Assembly: GCA_036320915.1 (NCBI GenBank)
Contig: JAXBDG010000007.1
Coordinates: 744,001-808,000, forward strand
From: Linnemannia elongata
Taxonomy: Eukaryota; Mortierellomycota; Mortierellomycetes; Mortierellales; Mortierellaceae
Direction of reading: 5' to 3'
DNA: 64,000 bases
In this document: positions 59,976-64,000 of the stretch, one piece after another
How positions within the stretch are numbered: position 1 is the stretch's first letter
Layout of the letters: every line of letters begins with the position of its first letter
The notes under the pieces: generated by a model
Seen by the model: the letters and a program-made list of their open reading frames with translations, nothing else
Told to the model about the DNA's origin: nothing
Database searches by the model: none
Program-made: the position numbers and the translations under genes

Positions 59976-62007
59976 CAAAGCATGAGACTTACACTCCTTT
60001 TTCGGGGCTGTATTTCCTAGGCAACCGCCTTGCATTGACATCTGCCCCGTGTTCAATCAAATAGAGAACAACAGCGACATTATTGTTGCAACATGCGGCA
60101 TGAATAGCATAGACCCCATTGACAACTGAATCAATTGGCTGTCCATTGTCCAACGCAAACTTGACAAGTCCTAACAGCGAAAAAGTACAAAAGTACACAA
60201 AGAGAGAGAAAATGTAAGAACGATGAATACGGCCGCGTGATGATAACGAGATCATTTTCAGTCTTGTGAGAGGAAACGAAATAAAGGGAAAGCCAAGAAA
60301 GAAAAATAGGGAAAGGAAAGAGTTCTGCCCTTGTGCCTAATTTGCATGCATATGTTGTTCCGGGAGGATAGTAACGAAGATAGGGTCTCGTTCTCCCATG
60401 GCCAAAAAACCATTGGTAATAGCTTTGTTGCTTTTCTTCTCGAGCATGAGAGTTTATAACCGACATGGGATGAACCTGACCCATGGGATTGAGACGAAAG
60501 AAAAACACAAGGGTAAAAGAAAGATTGACAGTCGAACTTCACACCTTCGTCTTACTCTTTTCCACCCCTTTTCTCTGCGAGAAGGATCAAGAGATGAAGG
60601 TTTTCTCAACCAAGGCTTCTCGTTCAACGGCTTAATGTGTTTGTTGTTGAACTATTACTCCGTTTTCGAGAATTGGGTGGAAGGAACACCACCTCTTCAT
60701 CTTCGTCCTTAGTGACCTTTGGTGTAAGGTAGTTTGCAGGTTTCTCTGGGAAGAAAGTGTTGTGGTTGAAAGAAGAAAAAAAGCACAGAGCACATGCGGG
60801 AAGACAATTACGCAACGCTGAAATGACAGAGCCGAGTCAAGGCAATACAAAGAAGTGAGCCGCCCAAAGCGCCATAAAAAAATGATACCGACATGAGCGC
60901 CCAACCGTCCTACCTCCCTGGCATTTTGCCCGTCCCAAGAGAAAAGAACGAAACAAGAAGTAAACAGAACACACAAACATGACAAAACAATGAGCAGGAG
61001 GAGGTAGCTGGGAGCCGGGCCATAAACAAACACAACAAGGAACATACACATGCAAGAAGAATGTCGATGGAAGTAAGTGAAAAAGTGAAATATTCCAGGT
61101 CTGCCATTAAATAACGTGTCAGCAACAGGAACGAAAGAAAAGAAAAAAAAGAAAGGTGCGATTGTTTGTAACAAAAGGTCAAGCTGACAGACAGACAAAC
61201 ATACAGACATACAGACAGATAGACAGACAACATCATGTACTTCTGGGCAAATCCCATATATGTGAAAGTGCAAGTGTATGTGTGTGTGTAGGTGTGTTTC
61301 TGGTTCTGGCCTGAGTTGGAAAAAGGAACAAGTTTCGCCAGACAACGGTTGGGATTGCAAAGCCGGATGAGAGTAATAAAAATAATAAATTGTCCGCTGG
61401 GAAGGATATCTTCCCATGGCACGGGAAGGAAGGAAAGAAGGAAGAAAGTAGGAAGGTTGCTGAAGAGTCCATGTGTATGTTGAGCTTAGTTGTTAATGAG
61501 TGCACCCATGGTAAGGGTGGTGAGGTTGACGGTATGGTTGTTCTCCCACATACACTTGGAAGAAGGGGGGGCGTGGCGATAGTGAAAGTGGCGAGTGGGG
61601 TGATAAATAATATTTTTTTTTTCTTGAACGCGTCGAGTGTGAGTGGTGAGGTTTCATCAAAGAGACTCACCTAGGTTCCCGGAAGCAGCGCCTGAGTGAA
61701 GTCCCAAGTTGACTATGAGTGTCGGCTTTTTGGCGGGTGTCGTTGACTTCGCCCCAACCACACTGCTGATGCTGCTGGTGTGATTGTTGTTGTGGTTGTT
61801 GTTGCTTTGGCTGGAGGAATGATGGTGGTGGTGACCATAGACAGATGAGCCTGTCGACAGACTCTGGATAGAGGACGACTGGGCACTGCCCGGCGCAGAG
61901 TGTGAAGTATGATAAGGGTGATGGTCGTTGTCGAGAGAGTCGCGTTGCTGGTCGATGGAAGTTCTGTCCGTTGAGCGGATCTGCAGCATGGCCCGCAAGG
62001 CAGCCAT
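57721..62007 (-). CDS. Ankyrin-repeat protein with long Ser-rich tail
   Basis: Four minus-strand exons: 62007-61671, 60170-59993, 59782-59668 and 59544-57721; 817 aa. Intron 1 is 1500 nt; the others are 210 and 123 nt. Splicing gives a continuous ankyrin block from about residue 105 to 235: LHSGAASGNLG-LVKFALDNGQ, then AIHAACCNNNVAVVLYLIEHGADVNAR, then GSTPLHFAAANGCLNVVDILLRHGA, then GTSPLSVAAARNHPEVASLL. This is about four repeats, a protein-protein interaction module. The N-terminus before it is His/Asn/Ser-rich. The tail is disordered and includes eight near-identical 7-residue units (RPSMDMS-type) around residues 395-450 and further Ser/Arg motifs. No catalytic domain is seen. Partner and role are unknown, though a cytoplasmic scaffold is likely. 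The long intron is supported by the conserved residues joined across it. Confidence 0.87.
58860..59028 (-). repeat. Tandem 21-nt repeats coding RPSMDM-type heptads
   Basis: Eight in-frame 21-nt units inside the ankyrin gene. The peptide units differ at one or two positions (RPSMDMS, RPSMDMT, RLSMDMS, RPSVDML and similar), showing both expansion and drift. Confidence 0.85.
59938..59973. repeat. Poly(A) homopolymer, 36 nt, inside ankyrin intron 2
   Basis: Reads as T36 in the gene sense, starting 20 nt after the 5' splice site of intron 2. Confidence 0.9.
61187..61231. repeat. (GACA)n-type imperfect tetranucleotide run
   Basis: GACAGACAGACAAACATACAGACATACAGACAG-like sequence within the 1.5 kb intron 1 of the ankyrin gene. 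Confidence 0.85.
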
Positions 62008-64000
62008 GGCGAATCAGAAGGAAGAAGGAAGGAAGGGAGAGAGAAGGAAGGAAGGAAGATAGGAAGGAAGGGGAGGAAGGGGCTGTAGCTTTTGTTTGAA
62101 TTTTCCCGAAGAAGAGAAGAACAACGACGAAGAAGGAAGCAGGAAAGAAGTGAAGAGTAAAAAGGTTGAGTGGGTAAAGATAATTGCTGCTGGCTGCTGC
62201 TGCTGTTGTTGCGACAAACAAACAAGCTTGGCCACGTTGTTTTTTTATAGAGTGGAAGGGAAGGATATCGAGTCAAAAAAAAAGATGAGAATAGGATAAG
62301 ATAATTGGGCGAGAGAGAAAGTGAGAAAAGGTGAGAAGAGAGAGTAGGGAGTATGTGTCCATCAATGGTATAGGATGGATGGGTAAGTGGGAGGGGAAGG
62401 AGAAGAAGAGAGAAGAGGGGTGTAAGGGGGGGGATGACAGGGAGAGACAAGTGAAAAGAAGGGAAGAGAAGAGAAGAGAAGGGACGAAAGGGGTGCGTAT
62501 TGAAGAAGAGGGGGTCAAGAAAAGAGAGGGGGGGGGTGAAAAGAGGGGAGAGAGAAGAGAAGAGGAGAGAAGAGAAGAGAAGGGGTGAAATGCAACGTGA
62601 GAAAGAGACAAAGGACAAGAAGAATAAGAGAGACAAGGAAACAAAAAGGAGACACACAGAAGGAAGCAAAATAGGACAGGAAGGGAAACAAAAGGACACC
62701 TCCACATAAGAACAGTACAGGAAGGACAAGGACCACAAGTGAGTACATGTACATGTACACATGCACATACTGTACGCATCATTCATACATACAGGTTTAC
62801 AGGAAAGAAGGAAAGAAGGGAAAAGAAAACAGGCACTCATGGGACATTGGAGACGCCCGTTGCACTCATCAAAAGTGTACAGGGAGAGGGCATGCGGGGT
62901 GAAATTATGGCAGATGGGCCTTCCTTCTTTCCTTCCCTCCTTGGCCGTTGCTTCCCTCTCGTTGTTCATTCTTTCATTCTTTCCTTCATTTTCTCCTCTT
63001 TCGTCAATTGATGGACAATGGATGGACAATGGATGAATATCAGACAGAGGGGTTGAGAAGGGAGAAGGGGCACTGCATGCATTCATCTGTAACACAACTT
63101 GACACCATGTACCACCAAGAGACACAAACATTCATTTCATTTCATCCTCAGGCTAACCACTGCCACCGCAATTACACAAAAGAAGACACATAATAGTCTA
63201 CAAAGTGGTGGGGGGGTGCAAACTCTTTTCATTATGTTACACACACAAAAACAAAACTCTCTCCATTCCTTCTGATGGCTTATCATGGCTTTTGGCTCTG
63301 GCTTCGACTGAGCGTCGCTCCCTTCCTTTTGCTCCGTCGTTTATTCCTTTTTGTTCTCTTCTTATTGTTTTGGCTCATACTCATCTATCCGGTCAATACG
63401 GCTCATTTTTCTTTCGAATTGTTCCTCTAAAAGTACATTCTAGCCTGGCAGCGTTCCTCCTCCGAATCGTAGTAAGAAGGAATGCAACCTTCCTTTCAAA
63501 CGTCGAAGTCTTCATCGCCCTAACTTATGCTATGAATCTCTTTACCTGAGTCTAACTAATGAAAGTTGCCATTTCGCCCTTTTTTTCTTTTCTTTCTGTT
63601 TGTTGTTCATTTGAACCTTGCTTCCTTCAATTTATTTCCAGCGACGACCAGAACCCCCCTCCCCCTCGGTAGATCGATTCCCTCCTCTTCCCTGATTTCA
63701 TTTCACCTCTTATTCTCTCCTGGCTGGCACTACCAAATTGCCTATCTACCCTCCCACCTCGACCCATTCCTCTCCTTTCATATCTATTCATTTCAATCTC
63801 TGTCCCCTCTTTCCATTTTCCTCCTACTTTGTCGTATCCCTTCTTCTTCTCCTCCTCCTCTCCTCCTGCTCCTCCTCTACCTCCGCCTCCTGGGCTCCCG
63901 CTCTTTTTATTAGTAAACCCACAGCAAACCAAAAACCAAATCCCCACAATTGGGGCTCACCTGCTCACCTTTTCCTCTTTCCATGAATAAAAATGGGATT
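62008..64000. other. Right-edge spacer, strand-biased purine/pyrimidine sequence
   Basis: From 62008 to about 62900 the plus strand is purine-rich (GGAA, GAGAA blocks), i.e. a pyrimidine-rich leader for the minus-strand ankyrin gene. From about 63300 to 64000 the plus strand is strongly C/T-rich, like the leader sequences before other plus-strand genes here, so a plus-strand gene probably begins just past the edge. No conserved coding sequence is visible inside. Confidence 0.55.

Noticed and set aside
60632..60815. Possible extra exon of the ankyrin gene within intron 1
   Set aside because: The frame has Lys/Glu/Pro content, but the ankyrin repeat is already continuous between 61671 and 60170, and no matching splice pair keeps the frame.
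61713..63131. 472-codon minus-strand frame
   Set aside because: Runs through homopyrimidine spacer and overlaps the first ankyrin exon out of frame; no domain.

Overview
This window is eukaryotic nuclear DNA from an intron-rich, fairly compact fungal genome. Genes are split by GT-AG introns of about 95-150 nt with a few of 0.3-1.5 kb. Coding sequence is GC-balanced, and spacers are rich in homopurine/homopyrimidine, (GA)n and long A/T homopolymers. Protein style (long Ser/Thr/Pro/Gln/His-rich tails on conserved cores, an augmin HAUS6-like subunit, a TMEM33 homologue) suggests an early-diverging fungus. Mortierellomycota/Mucoromycota is my best guess by inference; no rRNA or other marker in the window proves it.

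Layout, left to right: 1-2763 spacer; BRF1-like TFIIIB factor (+); DUF4442 hotdog protein (+); ribosomal protein S23 (-); AIFM2/FSP1-like flavoprotein (+); 20S proteasome beta-3/Pup3 (-); chaperonin subunit CCT5 (+); HAUS6-like augmin subunit (+); a 4.85 kb low-complexity spacer; large PH-domain protein (+); 2OG-Fe(II) oxygenase (-); DPP8/9-like prolyl dipeptidase (-); mitochondrial D-2-hydroxyglutarate dehydrogenase (-); importin-7/8 (+); a 1509-aa unrecognised disordered protein (-); TMEM33-family ER membrane protein (-); divergent septin-like GTPase (-); VPS4 AAA ATPase (-); ankyrin-repeat protein (-); and 2 kb of pyrimidine/purine-biased spacer that probably leads into a gene beyond the right edge.

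Most genes are housekeeping. Examples are transcription by Pol III (BRF1), translation (S23), protein folding and degradation (CCT5 and Pup3, which are divergently paired), nuclear import (importin-7/8), ESCRT recycling (VPS4), mitochondrial metabolism (D2HGDH) and spindle microtubule nucleation (HAUS6). There is no operon logic; the arrangement is ordinary fungal synteny with convergent and divergent neighbours.

I rebuilt exon structures by hand from splice signals, reading-frame phase and family conservation. The summed coding lengths come out at the family norm for Pup3 (204 aa), S23 (145 aa), CCT5 (540 aa) and VPS4 (440 aa), which supports the models. The most notable features are extreme micro-exons in Pup3 (an ATG-only first exon and an Asp-stop last exon) and S23 (a 4-nt first exon), and the augmin subunit with a very long tail. 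Others are the septin-like GTPase with a degenerate switch region, A-homopolymers abutting a start codon (HAUS6) and a stop codon (the unknown 1509-aa gene), and a 1.5 kb intron inside the ankyrin gene. I found no mobile element, CRISPR array, rRNA or convincing tRNA.
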